A stretch of DNA of 13,695 nt, from contig CAJUAS010000040.1 of assembly GCA_910584395.1 (NCBI GenBank), forward strand, positions 1 to 13,695, read 5' to 3'. A program made the position numbers and the translations under genes. Origin of the DNA: an uncultured Oscillospiraceae bacterium (GTDB lineage: Bacteria; Bacillota; Clostridia; Oscillospirales; Oscillospiraceae). Below the pieces are notes generated by a model. It saw nothing but the letters and a program-made list of their open reading frames with translations, did no database searches and was not told where the DNA came from. Below, piece after piece: positions 1 to 6,658 of the stretch; position 1 is the stretch's first letter; every line of letters begins with the position of its first letter.

Positions 1-198
1 GCCCCCGGCAAGGACGGCATGGTTCACATCTCCAAGCTGGCCAACCACCGGGTGGAGAAGGTGGAGGACGTGGTCAACGTGGGCGACATGATCTGGGTCA
101 AGGTCACCGACATTGACGAGAAGGGCCGGGTCAACCTGAGCTACAAGGACGCGTTGAAGGAGCTGGAGAACAGAGGAACGAAAGCCCCGGAAGCGTAA
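1..198 (+). CDS. pnp: Polyribonucleotide nucleotidyltransferase (PNPase), C-terminal S1 domain, 5'-truncated by the window
   Basis: Frame 1 is open from the first base to a TAA at 196-198 and gives 65 residues. They begin with the second half of an S1 RNA-binding fold (GKDGMVHISKLA, then VGDMIWVKVTDID, then KGRVNLSYKD), followed by a short charged tail. The HISKLA...V..VGD..VKV..ID..GR..LS pattern is that of the S1 domain closing PNPase, the phosphorolytic 3'-5' exoribonuclease of the degradosome-like machinery. The catalytic RNase PH domains and the KH domain lie outside the window. Other S1 proteins such as RpsA or YugI-like proteins could share this pattern, but the single S1 at the very C-terminus with a short acidic/basic tail fits PNPase best. 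A strong terminator follows at once, so this is the end of its transcript. Confidence 0.8.
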   Translation, partial: APGKDGMVHISKLANHRVEKVEDVVNVGDMIWVKVTDIDEKGRVNLSYKDALKELENRGTKAPEA

Positions 199-210
199 GA
201 AAAGACAATA

Positions 211-254
211 AAAACAGGTCGTTATCTTTCTTGGAAAGATAACGGCCTGTTTTT
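211..254. terminator. Bidirectional rho-independent terminator between pnp and prfB
   Basis: A 16-bp stem (214-229 with 235-250, one G-U wobble) closes a 5-base loop. It is flanked by an A-run on the left and a T-run (TTTTTATTT) on the right, so it has a U-tract when read in either direction. It sits 13 bases after the pnp stop and about 10 bases beyond the prfB stop on the other strand, and can serve both convergent genes. Confidence 0.85.
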
Positions 255-263
255 ATTTAATAA

Positions 264-1385
264 TCATTTTTCGAGCCAATTCCCGGTGGCCTCACAGGAC
301 AAATAGGCGTTGATGAAGCCGTCCAGATCGCCGTCCATGACGGCATTGATGTTGGCAGTCTCAAAACCGGTGCGGGTGTCCTTCACCAACTGGTAAGGCA
401 TAAAGACGTAGGAACGGATCTGGCTGCCCCATTCAATTTTCATCTGCACGCCCTTGAGGTCGGAGATCTTCTCCGCATGGGCCTGCATCTGGAGCTCCAC
501 CAGCTTGGAGCGGAGCATCCGCATACAGGTATCCCGGTTCTGGAACTGAGACCGCTCCTGCTGAGAGGAGACCACGATACCCGTGGGCTTATGGATGAGG
601 CGCACGGCGGAGGAGGTCTTGTTGATGTGCTGGCCGCCCGCACCGGAGGAGCGGAACACCTGCATCTCAATGTCCTCCGGGCGAATGTCCACCTCCACGT
701 CGTCGGGGATCTCCGGCATGACCTCCAGCGCGGCGAAGGAGGTCTGCCGTCTTGCGTTGGCGTCGAAGGGGGAGACCCGCACCAGACGGTGTACGCCGTT
801 TTCTCCCCGGAGGAAGCCATAGGCGTTTTCCCCGGAGATCGTAATGGTGGCGGATTTCAGCCCCGCTTCGTCTCCGTCCAGATAGTCGATGGTCTCGCAG
901 TTGAACCCGTGGCGTTCCGCCCAGCGGGTATACATCCGAAAGAGCATCTGCGCCCAGTCCTGCGCCTCGGTGCCCCCCGCCCCGGCGTGGAAGGTGAGGA
1001 TGGCGTTGGCGTTGTCGTATTCCCCGGTGAGGAGGGTGGCAAGCCGGGCGGACTCCACGTCCTCCTCCAGAGCCTTGCAGCCCTCGGACAGCTCGGGGAG
1101 CAGGGACGCGTCCTCCTCCTCGTTGCCCATCTCGCACAGGGTGAAGAGGTCGGACCAATTGCGCTCCCGCTTGGCTTGATTCTCGATCTTGTCCTGAAGG
1201 GTCTTGATGCGCTGCTGGGTCTTTTGGGCCTTGTCCGGGTCGTCCCAGAAGCCGGGGGCGGCGGACTGGCTCTGGAGCAGATCCAGCTCCCGCGCCGCGC
1301 CCTCTAAATTCAGCGCGTCCTTCAAGGTGTCAAGCTGGGGTTTGAAGTTGTTGAGCCAAACCCGGTACTCGTCAAATTCCAGCAT
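264..1385 (-). CDS. prfB: Peptide chain release factor 2 (RF2), without the usual programmed frameshift
   Basis: This 373-residue protein is RF2, which recognises UGA and UAA stop codons and triggers peptide release on the ribosome. The sequence shows the SPF codon-recognition tripeptide (residues 205-207), which is RF2-type rather than the RF1 PxT form. It also shows the universal GGQ hydrolysis motif (250-252) in SSGAGGQHINKT, and an N-terminal helical domain (about 1-110). The start is the ATG at 1385: AGGAG lies 7 bases upstream (1393-1397), whereas the frame's upstream TTG at 1409 would lie before that site. In most bacteria prfB carries an in-frame UGA near codon 26 bypassed by a +1 frameshift. 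Here the matching region (around residues 22-30, KDALNLEGA) is read straight through with no stop. Length is normal for the family. It is preceded by its own promoter and ends at the shared bidirectional terminator. Confidence 0.96.
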   Translation of the reverse strand: MLEFDEYRVWLNNFKPQLDTLKDALNLEGAARELDLLQSQSAAPGFWDDPDKAQKTQQRIKTLQDKIENQAKRERNWSDLFTLCEMGNEEEDASLLPELSEGCKALEEDVESARLATLLTGEYDNANAILTFHAGAGGTEAQDWAQMLFRMYTRWAERHGFNCETIDYLDGDEAGLKSATITISGENAYGFLRGENGVHRLVRVSPFDANARRQTSFAALEVMPEIPDDVEVDIRPEDIEMQVFRSSGAGGQHINKTSSAVRLIHKPTGIVVSSQQERSQFQNRDTCMRMLRSKLVELQMQAHAEKISDLKGVQMKIEWGSQIRSYVFMPYQLVKDTRTGFETANINAVMDGDLDGFINAYLSCEATGNWLEK

Positions 1386-1392
1386 AAAAAGT

Positions 1393-1397
1393 CTCCT
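1393..1397 (-). promoter_or_regulatory. Ribosome binding site deciding the prfB start
   Basis: Read on the minus strand this is AGGAG, 7 bases before the ATG at 1385. It rules in that ATG and rules out the in-frame TTG at 1409, which lies upstream of it. Confidence 0.8.
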
Positions 1398-1422
1398 ATG
1401 CACTCTCAAAATTCAGTAGCTT

Positions 1423-1452
1423 ATTATACCCAACAAAGGCGGGGGCTGTCAA
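1423..1452 (-). promoter_or_regulatory. prfB promoter (sigma-A type)
   Basis: On the minus strand TTGACA (1452-1447) and TATAAT (1428-1423) are both perfect consensus hexamers separated by 18 bp. The -35 box overlaps the TGA stop codon of the DUF896 gene (1449-1451). Transcription would start near 1416, leaving a leader of about 30 bases ahead of the prfB ATG. Confidence 0.8.
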
Positions 1453-1658
1453 TCCTTTGGTTTCAGCGGCGTTTTACTGCCGTCAGGGCGCTGGATAACG
1501 GTGTTGTCCAGTTGGGCGGTGAGGTTTTCCCGCACCGCGGCCACATAGCGGCGGCGCAGCTCCATCTGCTCGGCCTTTTCCTCCACGGTCAGCCCCTCTG
1601 GGGTGCGGGACTTTCGGGCCAGCGCGTTGATGCGGTCGATATCCCCTTGGGTAATCAT
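1449..1658 (-). CDS. DUF896 (YnzC/UPF0291) family small protein
   Basis: A 69-residue soluble protein beginning MITQGDIDRINALARKSR and containing LTVEEKAEQMELRRRYV and then VRENL. This is the conserved layout of the DUF896/UPF0291 family (B. subtilis YnzC): two short antiparallel helices around I..IN.LA.K.......EE..EQ..LR..Y....R..L. The molecular function of the family is not established. The ATG overlaps the ylmH stop as ATGA, and GGAG lies 8 bases upstream (1667-1670), so translation is probably coupled to ylmH. The C-terminal tail (about 18 residues, Pro/Lys-rich) looks disordered. Its stop codon lies inside the -35 box of the prfB promoter. Confidence 0.9.
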   Translation of the reverse strand: MITQGDIDRINALARKSRTPEGLTVEEKAEQMELRRRYVAAVRENLTAQLDNTVIQRPDGSKTPLKPKD

Positions 1659-2431
1659 ACATATCGCTCCATTTCTACCATAATGCGGCCCTTGCGGCTC
1701 AGGCCGTTGATCTTGACCAGCCGGCACTTGCCCAGCCCCTTCCCCGTGAGGGAATCCCCCTCCTCCAAAATGCGGTCGGGCTTGGTGCAGGGCAGGTGGT
1801 TGAGCAGCAGCCTGCCCCCGGAGATCAGGCCGGCGGCTTTCGTCCGGGAGATGCGGAAGGCGGAGGCGGCCACCGCGTCGAAGCGGAGGGACTGGAAGGT
1901 CTCGGTGAGGGTCTGGACGTTTTCCTCCACCGGAGTGAGGGAGGCGAGGGGGATCTCCACCGGGGAGACGGCATACCGGCCCACCTCCCTCCACTGGTTC
2001 AGCAAAACAGGCAGGGCGGAGGTGAGGCAGACCACCTGCGTGGTATCCTCCCCCACCAAAATGTCCCCCAGCAGGTCACGGGTGATGCCCAGCCCCATGA
2101 GAGAGCCTAAAAAGTCCCGGTGGGAGAGCCTTTTGGGCGGCTTGACCGCCACAGCGGACACGGGAGGCTCATCCACGGCGTCCATCCACGGGGGAAGGAA
2201 ACAGCAGACCCGGCGGGAGGCGGCCTCATAGCCGCCCTCAAAGATCCACTTGACCTCCCCGGCGGCGGCAACGGCCTGAGCGGCCAGCTTTTGCTCCCCG
2301 TCGCTCAAGAAGTGGCTGTGGGTGGGGATGTCCCGCCGCCGGCACAGCTCCAGCTGATCCAGCAGCCGGGCCAGAGACAGGCGGCTGGCCGCGTCCGCCG
2401 CCAGATGATCCAACACCTTTGTTTTATCCAT
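1655..2431 (-). CDS. ylmH: YlmH-type S4-domain RNA-binding protein
   Basis: A 258-residue protein with an N-terminal helical region, the central HRDFLGSLMGLGITRDLLGDILV motif typical of YlmH (in two stretches around residues 105-130), and a C-terminal S4 RNA-binding domain (about 184-245, with ISRTKAAGLISGGRLLLNH). Length matches B. subtilis YlmH (about 257 aa). YlmH binds the ribosome and has been linked to ribosome-associated quality control in B. subtilis, overlapping with RqcP; that role is established knowledge of the family, not visible here. The start at 2431 (MDKTKVL) overlaps the last 8 bases of the ABC transporter gene; an upstream ATG at 2482 would overlap far more and has no ribosome binding site. 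In many Firmicutes ylmH sits with ylmEFG and divIVA. That cluster is absent from this window. Confidence 0.93.
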   Translation of the reverse strand: MDKTKVLDHLAADAASRLSLARLLDQLELCRRRDIPTHSHFLSDGEQKLAAQAVAAAGEVKWIFEGGYEAASRRVCCFLPPWMDAVDEPPVSAVAVKPPKRLSHRDFLGSLMGLGITRDLLGDILVGEDTTQVVCLTSALPVLLNQWREVGRYAVSPVEIPLASLTPVEENVQTLTETFQSLRFDAVAASAFRISRTKAAGLISGGRLLLNHLPCTKPDRILEEGDSLTGKGLGKCRLVKINGLSRKGRIMVEMERYV

Positions 2432-4196
2432 CGTTTCCGGCGGGGGCGTCTGCGCCGCCCTGAGCGGCGTAGAGCTTGGCATATTGTCCGTTTTGGGCCA
2501 AAAGACTTTCGTGGGTGCCCTCCTCGGCGATGCGGGCGCCGTCCACCACCAAAATGCGCTGGGCGGAGCGAATGGTGGAGAGGCGGTGGGCGATGATGAG
2601 GGTAGTGCGGCCCTCCGCCAGCGCGTCGAACGCCCCTTGAATGCGGTGTTCGGTGACGCTGTCCAGCGCGGAGGTGGCCTCGTCCAAAATGAGGATGGGC
2701 GGGTTTTTCAGGAAGATGCGGGCGATGGACACCCGCTGCTTCTGCCCGCCGGAGAGCATCACTCCCCGTTCGCCCACATAGGTGTTAAAGCCGTCGGGCA
2801 TGGCCAGAATGTCGTCTAAAATTTCCGCCTTCCGCGCCGCTTCACGCACCTCGTCCATGGTCGCGCCGGGCTTGCCGTAGGAGATGTTGTCAAAGATCGT
2901 CCCGGCGAACAGAAATACATCCTGCTGGACGATGCCGATGGCCCGGCGCAGGGAGCTTTGGGTCAGGGTACGCACGTCCTTGCCGTCCACCAAAATCGCC
3001 CCCTCGGTGACGTCGTAGAACCGGGGGATAAGCTGGCACAGGGTGGACTTTCCGCCCCCGGACGGCCCGACCACCGCCACGGTCTGGCCGGGGGAGATGT
3101 GGAGATCCACATGGCTGAGGACAGGCTCGGCGTCCCGCGCGTAGGCGAAGGTCACGTCCTCAATGCGGATATCCCCCTTCACATCGGTGAGGTCGCGGGC
3201 GTCAGGGGCGTCCTGAATGTCCGGCTCGACCCGCATCAGCTCCAAAAAGCGGTGGAAGCCCGCCATGCCTTGGGTGTACTGCTCCACAAAGGCGGAGAGC
3301 TTGCGGATGGGGGTCAGGAAAGTGGAGACATAGAGGGAGAAGGTGATGAGGTCGATGTAGTCCATGCGCCCGGCCATAATGAGAAAGCCGCCCAGCGCGA
3401 TGACCAGCACCGACATGATACCCATGGCGAACTCCAGCCCGGAATGGTAGGTGGCCATTGCCTTGTAGTAGTCGTTTTTCGAGCCGCGGAAGCGGTCGTT
3501 GGCCCGGCCGAACTTGGCGATTTCCGCCTGCTCGTTGGCGAAGGCCTTGGCCGTCCGCATCCCGGAGAGGGAGGACTCTAACTCGCCGTTAATGCCCGCC
3601 AGCGTGCGTTTGACCTCCATGGAGGCGCGGCTCATGCGCCGGCGCTGGACGATGGTGAACCAGAGGAAGAGGGGTACGACCACAAACACCGCCAGCGCAA
3701 GCTCCCAGCGGATGGTGAGCATCACGCAGAACGAGCCGAGGAGGGTCACCGAGGAGATGAACAGATCCTCCGGGCCGTGGTGGGCCAGCTCGGTGATCTC
3801 AAAGAGGTCGCCGGTGACCCGGCTCATGAGCTGGCCGGTGCGGTTTTTGTCGTAAAAGGAGAAGGAGAGATCCTGCATATGGGAAAAGAGGTCGCGGCGG
3901 ATGTCCGCCTCAATGCGGACGCCCAGCTGATGCCCCCAGTAGCTGACAACGAAGTAGAAAAGGGAGCGCAGCACATACCCCGCCACCAGCGCCGCCATCA
4001 CGGCGAAGAAAGCGGCGTACACCTTGCCGGGGAGCAGCTCGTTCATGCACAGCCGGGACACCCACGGAAAGGCCAAGTCCACCAGACAGATGCCCGTGGC
4101 GCAGAGCATATCCAGAGCGAACAGCGGCCAGTGGGGCTTGTAGTACGAGGCGAATATTTTCAGCGGCCGCGCCGTCTTCATCTCTTTGGCGGTCAT
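2424..4196 (-). CDS. ABC-type exporter, fused membrane and ATPase domains (MsbA/BmrA-like half-transporter)
   Basis: A 590-residue half-transporter, expected to act as a dimer in the cytoplasmic membrane and expel a lipid, drug or peptide; the substrate cannot be read from sequence. Six membrane helices lie near 23-45, 60-84, 144-162, 165-183, 254-276 and 281-297. The nucleotide-binding domain carries Walker A GPSGGGKST (377-385), a Q-loop QQD (424-426), the signature LSGGQ (481-485), Walker B ILILDE (501-506) and an H-loop histidine (537), so it should be a competent ATPase. The start is the ATG at 4196 with AAAGGAG 8 bases upstream; extending the frame to 4340 would cross the promoter. It has no paired second half-transporter next to it, which argues for a homodimer. 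It leads an operon with ylmH and the DUF896 gene. Confidence 0.95.
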   Translation of the reverse strand: MTAKEMKTARPLKIFASYYKPHWPLFALDMLCATGICLVDLAFPWVSRLCMNELLPGKVYAAFFAVMAALVAGYVLRSLFYFVVSYWGHQLGVRIEADIRRDLFSHMQDLSFSFYDKNRTGQLMSRVTGDLFEITELAHHGPEDLFISSVTLLGSFCVMLTIRWELALAVFVVVPLFLWFTIVQRRRMSRASMEVKRTLAGINGELESSLSGMRTAKAFANEQAEIAKFGRANDRFRGSKNDYYKAMATYHSGLEFAMGIMSVLVIALGGFLIMAGRMDYIDLITFSLYVSTFLTPIRKLSAFVEQYTQGMAGFHRFLELMRVEPDIQDAPDARDLTDVKGDIRIEDVTFAYARDAEPVLSHVDLHISPGQTVAVVGPSGGGKSTLCQLIPRFYDVTEGAILVDGKDVRTLTQSSLRRAIGIVQQDVFLFAGTIFDNISYGKPGATMDEVREAARKAEILDDILAMPDGFNTYVGERGVMLSGGQKQRVSIARIFLKNPPILILDEATSALDSVTEHRIQGAFDALAEGRTTLIIAHRLSTIRSAQRILVVDGARIAEEGTHESLLAQNGQYAKLYAAQGGADAPAGNDG

Positions 4197-4236
4197 GGCA
4201 CACACTCCTTTCTCTCGCAGCGGTAGTTGAATATAT

Positions 4237-4265
4237 AGTATATGCGCCCAAGGAGAAAAAGTCAA
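4237..4265 (-). promoter_or_regulatory. Promoter of the ABC exporter-ylmH-DUF896 operon
   Basis: On the minus strand TTGACT (4265-4260) and TATACT (4242-4237) are separated by exactly 17 bp. Transcription would start near 4230, giving a leader of about 34 bases to the ATG at 4196. Confidence 0.75.
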
Positions 4266-4284
4266 CGCAGATGGAGGAAAGTGG

Positions 4285-4313
4285 TTGCCTTGCAGCCGGA
4301 AAAACAGTATAAT
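4285..4313 (+). promoter_or_regulatory. Promoter of the 106-aa membrane protein gene
   Basis: TTGCCT (4285-4290) and a perfect TATAAT (4308-4313) are separated by 17 bp. It stands back to back with the ABC operon promoter; the two -35 boxes are only 19 bases apart, so one bound regulator could affect both. Confidence 0.75.
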
Positions 4314-4338
4314 GAACAAAACGAAAGGTGGGAAGCCC

Positions 4339-4659
4339 ATGAAAAACCGTCAGCGGGAAATGAAGCTCCTCTATTTGGTCTTTAGCGTGCTTGGCCTCGC
4401 CTATTTTGTCCTCAGCCTCATCGCCCTGTTTGCGGGCGGGGGAATGCGCGGGGTGTTTTTCAGCGACGAGATGGACTCCATCGGAAACCTTCTGTATCTG
4501 GCGTCCATGCTCTTTTGGTGGGTGAGCGTCCAGCTCTACCTCCGCTCCCTCCCCGAGCCCAAGCTGCCCGTCTGGGCCAAGCGGCTGTGCGTGGCCGATC
4601 TCCTCGCCTTTCTGGGCGTGCTGCTCCTGCGTCTGGCGGAGATCTATCTGCTGTCATGA
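4339..4659 (+). CDS. Small three-helix membrane protein of unknown function
   Basis: This 106-residue protein is mostly hydrophobic. A basic N-terminus (MKNRQREMK) precedes three predicted membrane helices near residues 9-33, 49-67 and 82-104, with short loops such as LPEPKLPVWAKR between the second and third. I recognise no family. The start at 4339 has AAAGGTGGG just upstream; the earlier in-frame ATG at 4312 overlaps the -10 box and is not credible. It is transcribed divergently from the ABC exporter and may be functionally unrelated to it. No clear terminator follows; the next promoter (metY) starts 79 bases after its stop. Confidence 0.75.
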   Translation: MKNRQREMKLLYLVFSVLGLAYFVLSLIALFAGGGMRGVFFSDEMDSIGNLLYLASMLFWWVSVQLYLRSLPEPKLPVWAKRLCVADLLAFLGVLLLRLAEIYLLS

Positions 4660-4737
4660 GCTGTCCGCAGCCCTAAAACTCCACCATCCCTGTTACCCGC
4701 ACCTCGCAACCGCACGGCGTACTTCAAACTCTTTTTC

Positions 4738-4766
4738 TTGATTTGTAAGAAACGCGGGAGTATAAT
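4738..4766 (+). promoter_or_regulatory. metY promoter
   Basis: TTGATT (4738-4743) and TATAAT (4761-4766) are separated by 17 bp. The predicted start of transcription near 4773 leaves only about 24 bases before the metY ATG, so there is no room for an S-box (SAM) riboswitch or T-box leader downstream of it. The rest of 4660-4737 shows nothing I can name. Confidence 0.75.
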
Positions 4767-4796
4767 GGGCGCAACAAGCCAAAGGAGGCCGCACGC

Positions 4797-6071
4797 ATGA
4801 ATCGAGACACCATTTGCATCCACGGGGGCTACACCCCCGGCAACGGAGAGCCCCGCAACATCCCCATCGTCCAGTCCACCACTTTCCGCTACGCCACCGG
4901 CGAGGCCATGGGTGCGCTCTTTGATCTGGAGGCCAGCGGGTATTTTTACACCCGCCTGCAAAACCCCACCAACGACCGGGTGGCGGCGAAGATCTGCGCG
5001 CTGGAGGGGGGCACGGCGGCGATGCTCACCTCGTCGGGGCAGGCGGCCAACTTCTACGCCGTCTTTAACATCGCCTCCTGCGGCGACCATGTGGTGGCCT
5101 CCTCCGCCATTTACGGCGGGACGTTCAACCTCTTCGCCGTCACCATGAAGCGCATGGGCATCGACTTCACCTTCGTCTCCCCCGACTGCTCGGAGGAGGA
5201 GCTGGAAGCGGCCTTCCGGCCCAACACCAAGGCGGTGTTCGGAGAGAGCGTGGCCAACCCCGCCCTCAGCGTGCTGGACATTGAGCGGTTCGCCAAAGCG
5301 GCCCACGCCCACGGCGTGCCCCTCATCGTGGACAACACCTTCCCCACCCCGGTGAACTGCCGTCCCTTCGAGTTCGGCGCGGACATCGTCACCCACTCCA
5401 CCACCAAGTACATGGACGGCCACGCCAACGCCGTGGGCGGCGCCATCGTGGACAGCGGGAAGTTTGACTGGACGAAGTACCCCGACAAGTTCCCCGGCCT
5501 GTGTACCCCTGACGAGAGCTACCACGGCGTGACCTACACCGAGCGGTTCGGTTTGGCCGGGGCGTTCATCACCAAGGCCACCGCCCAGCTCATGCGGGAC
5601 TTTGGCTCGATCCCGTCGCCCCAGAACGCCTACTACCTCAACATCGGGCTGGAGACCCTGTCCCTGCGCATGGCGCGGCACTGCGCCAACGCGCTGGCGG
5701 TGGCGAAATATCTGAAAAACCACCCCAAGGTGGCGTGGGTGCGCCATCCCGGGCTGGAGGGCGACCCCGATTACGCGCTGGCCCAAAAGTATATGCCCAA
5801 GGGGAGCTGCGGCGTGGTGTCCTTCGGGGTGAAGGGCGGCCGGGAAGCGGCCTCCAAGTTCATGGCGGGGCTGGAGCTGGCCTCCATCGCCACCCACGTG
5901 GCCGACGCCAAGACCTGCGTTCTCCATCCCGCCTCCACCACCCACCGGCAGATGAGCGACGCGGAGCTGGAAGCGGCGGGAGTCTCTCCCGATCTGGTGC
6001 GCTTCTCCGTGGGCATTGAGGACATCGAGGACATTCTGGCCGACGTGGAAAAGGCCCTTGCGGCGGTGTAA
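4797..6071 (+). CDS. metY: O-acetylhomoserine sulfhydrylase (aminocarboxypropyltransferase), PLP-dependent Cys/Met metabolism enzyme
   Basis: A 424-residue member of the Cys/Met metabolism PLP-enzyme family. The expected reaction is O-acetyl-L-homoserine plus sulfide giving L-homocysteine and acetate (direct sulfhydrylation in methionine synthesis), in the cytosol. Visible residues: YTRLQNPT (51-58), which contacts the cofactor phosphate of the neighbouring subunit; SSGQAA (79-84); D179 in VDNTF, which pairs with the pyridine nitrogen; and the Schiff-base lysine K204 in HSTTKYMDGH. The C-terminal SVGIEDIEDILADVEKAL is typical of the family, and the length (about 425) is that of MetY rather than the shorter MetB/MetC (about 380-400). 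A full AAAGGAGG site (4781-4788) precedes the ATG. It is monocistronic, between its own promoter and a strong terminator. A cystathionine synthase or lyase role is less likely. Confidence 0.93.
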   Translation: MNRDTICIHGGYTPGNGEPRNIPIVQSTTFRYATGEAMGALFDLEASGYFYTRLQNPTNDRVAAKICALEGGTAAMLTSSGQAANFYAVFNIASCGDHVVASSAIYGGTFNLFAVTMKRMGIDFTFVSPDCSEEELEAAFRPNTKAVFGESVANPALSVLDIERFAKAAHAHGVPLIVDNTFPTPVNCRPFEFGADIVTHSTTKYMDGHANAVGGAIVDSGKFDWTKYPDKFPGLCTPDESYHGVTYTERFGLAGAFITKATAQLMRDFGSIPSPQNAYYLNIGLETLSLRMARHCANALAVAKYLKNHPKVAWVRHPGLEGDPDYALAQKYMPKGSCGVVSFGVKGGREAASKFMAGLELASIATHVADAKTCVLHPASTTHRQMSDAELEAAGVSPDLVRFSVGIEDIEDILADVEKALAAV

Positions 6072-6084
6072 ATTCAAAAAACGC

Positions 6085-6125
6085 AGTAAAAGGGACGGCC
6101 CATCGGGCCGTCCCTTTTACTTTAT
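6085..6125. terminator. Bidirectional terminator between metY and the zinc-ribbon protein gene
   Basis: A perfect 16-bp stem (6086-6101 with 6105-6120, extended by an A-T pair) with a 3-base loop. T-rich sequence follows on the plus strand (TTTAT), and a T-run follows on the minus strand (complement of 6075-6081). The stop codon of the minus-strand gene (6117-6119) lies inside the stem, so the two convergent genes share it. Confidence 0.85.
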
Positions 6126-6509
6126 GGTTTCTTCAAAGACCGTCCCGCAGGCGCGGCAGGTGATCTTGATCTTGCCGCTCACACGGGGCACGCGGAGCTG
6201 CTGCCCGCAGTTGGGGCATTTGAAATAACGGTGGGTCTTGTCGGTGCGGATCGCACGGCGGCGGCGCAGCCAGTTTCGCAGGGGGGCGGTGACGGCCAGA
6301 TATTTGGCGTTCTCCCGGCGGCGTTTTTCCACGTTGCGGGAGAGCATCCGGAAGATGCACCACGCGGCCGCCGCCGCGCTCAGGTAGACAAGGATGCTCC
6401 ATCGGGTCAGCAGCCCCGCAAGATACAGCACAAAATAGACCGCGATCAAGGCACGGCCCAAATTGTCGCCGCCGTAGCGGCCATACATGAATCGCTGCAG
6501 AAAGCCCAA
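6117..6509 (-). CDS. Membrane-anchored C-terminal zinc-ribbon protein, unknown function
   Basis: A 130-residue protein with a short N-terminus (MYGRYGGDNLGRAL), two membrane helices near 18-35 and 37-56, a highly basic stretch (about 60-90: EKRRRE, LRRRR) and a C-terminal zinc ribbon with two Cys pairs, CPNC (98-101) and CRAC (118-121). Proteins of this layout are common in Clostridia, but I know of no assigned function; the basic loop and ribbon would face the cytoplasm. The start is a TTG at 6509 with AGGTGA 4 bases upstream (6514-6519). The alternative ATG at 6488 is about 25 bases from that site and has none of its own. It has its own promoter, divergent from the dCMP deaminase gene. Confidence 0.82.
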   Translation of the reverse strand: MGFLQRFMYGRYGGDNLGRALIAVYFVLYLAGLLTRWSILVYLSAAAAAWCIFRMLSRNVEKRRRENAKYLAVTAPLRNWLRRRRAIRTDKTHRYFKCPNCGQQLRVPRVSGKIKITCRACGTVFEETIK

Positions 6510-6513
6510 GGGA

Positions 6514-6519
6514 TCACCT
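6514..6519 (-). promoter_or_regulatory. Ribosome binding site supporting a TTG start
   Basis: Read on the minus strand this is AGGTGA, 4 bases before the TTG at 6509. The same GAGGTGAT element precedes the GTG start of the giant gene at 9089, suggesting this genome uses strong sites with non-ATG starts. Confidence 0.7.
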
Positions 6520-6532
6520 CATTTATAAAAGT

Positions 6533-6561
6533 ATGATACCCCGCAAAAAGGGCACAGTCAA
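6533..6561 (-). promoter_or_regulatory. Promoter of the zinc-ribbon membrane protein gene
   Basis: On the minus strand TTGACT (6561-6556) and TATCAT (6538-6533) are separated by 17 bp, with transcription expected near 6526, just before the ribosome binding site at 6514-6519. Confidence 0.65.
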
Positions 6562-6593
6562 TGGGAAAAGCGTTAACAAAATGTAAATTTCCC

Positions 6594-6622
6594 TTGCGGG
6601 ACGGGGGCGGAGGCCGTATAAT
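6594..6622 (+). promoter_or_regulatory. Promoter of the dCMP deaminase gene
   Basis: TTGCGG (6594-6599) and a perfect TATAAT (6617-6622) are separated by 17 bp. The -35 box is weak but keeps the TTG core. Transcription would begin near 6629, about 30 bases before the ATG. Confidence 0.65.
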
Positions 6623-6658
6623 AGGAGTAACATTCCCCAAACCGAGAGGAGGAACACC

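Noticed and set aside
477..1307. 276-codon plus-strand frame
   Set aside because: Antisense shadow of prfB.
1386..1409. TTG start at 1409 for prfB
   Set aside because: The AGGAG at 1393-1397 lies downstream of it and fits the ATG at 1385.
4197..4340. N-terminal extension of the ABC exporter to 4340
   Set aside because: It would cross the operon promoter; the ATG at 4196 has AAAGGAG at good spacing.
4660..4796. SAM riboswitch or T-box upstream of metY
   Set aside because: The promoter sits about 24 bases before the start codon, leaving no room for such a leader, and no conserved element is seen.
4644..6077. 477-codon minus-strand frame
   Set aside because: Antisense shadow of metY, whose PLP-enzyme motifs are unambiguous.
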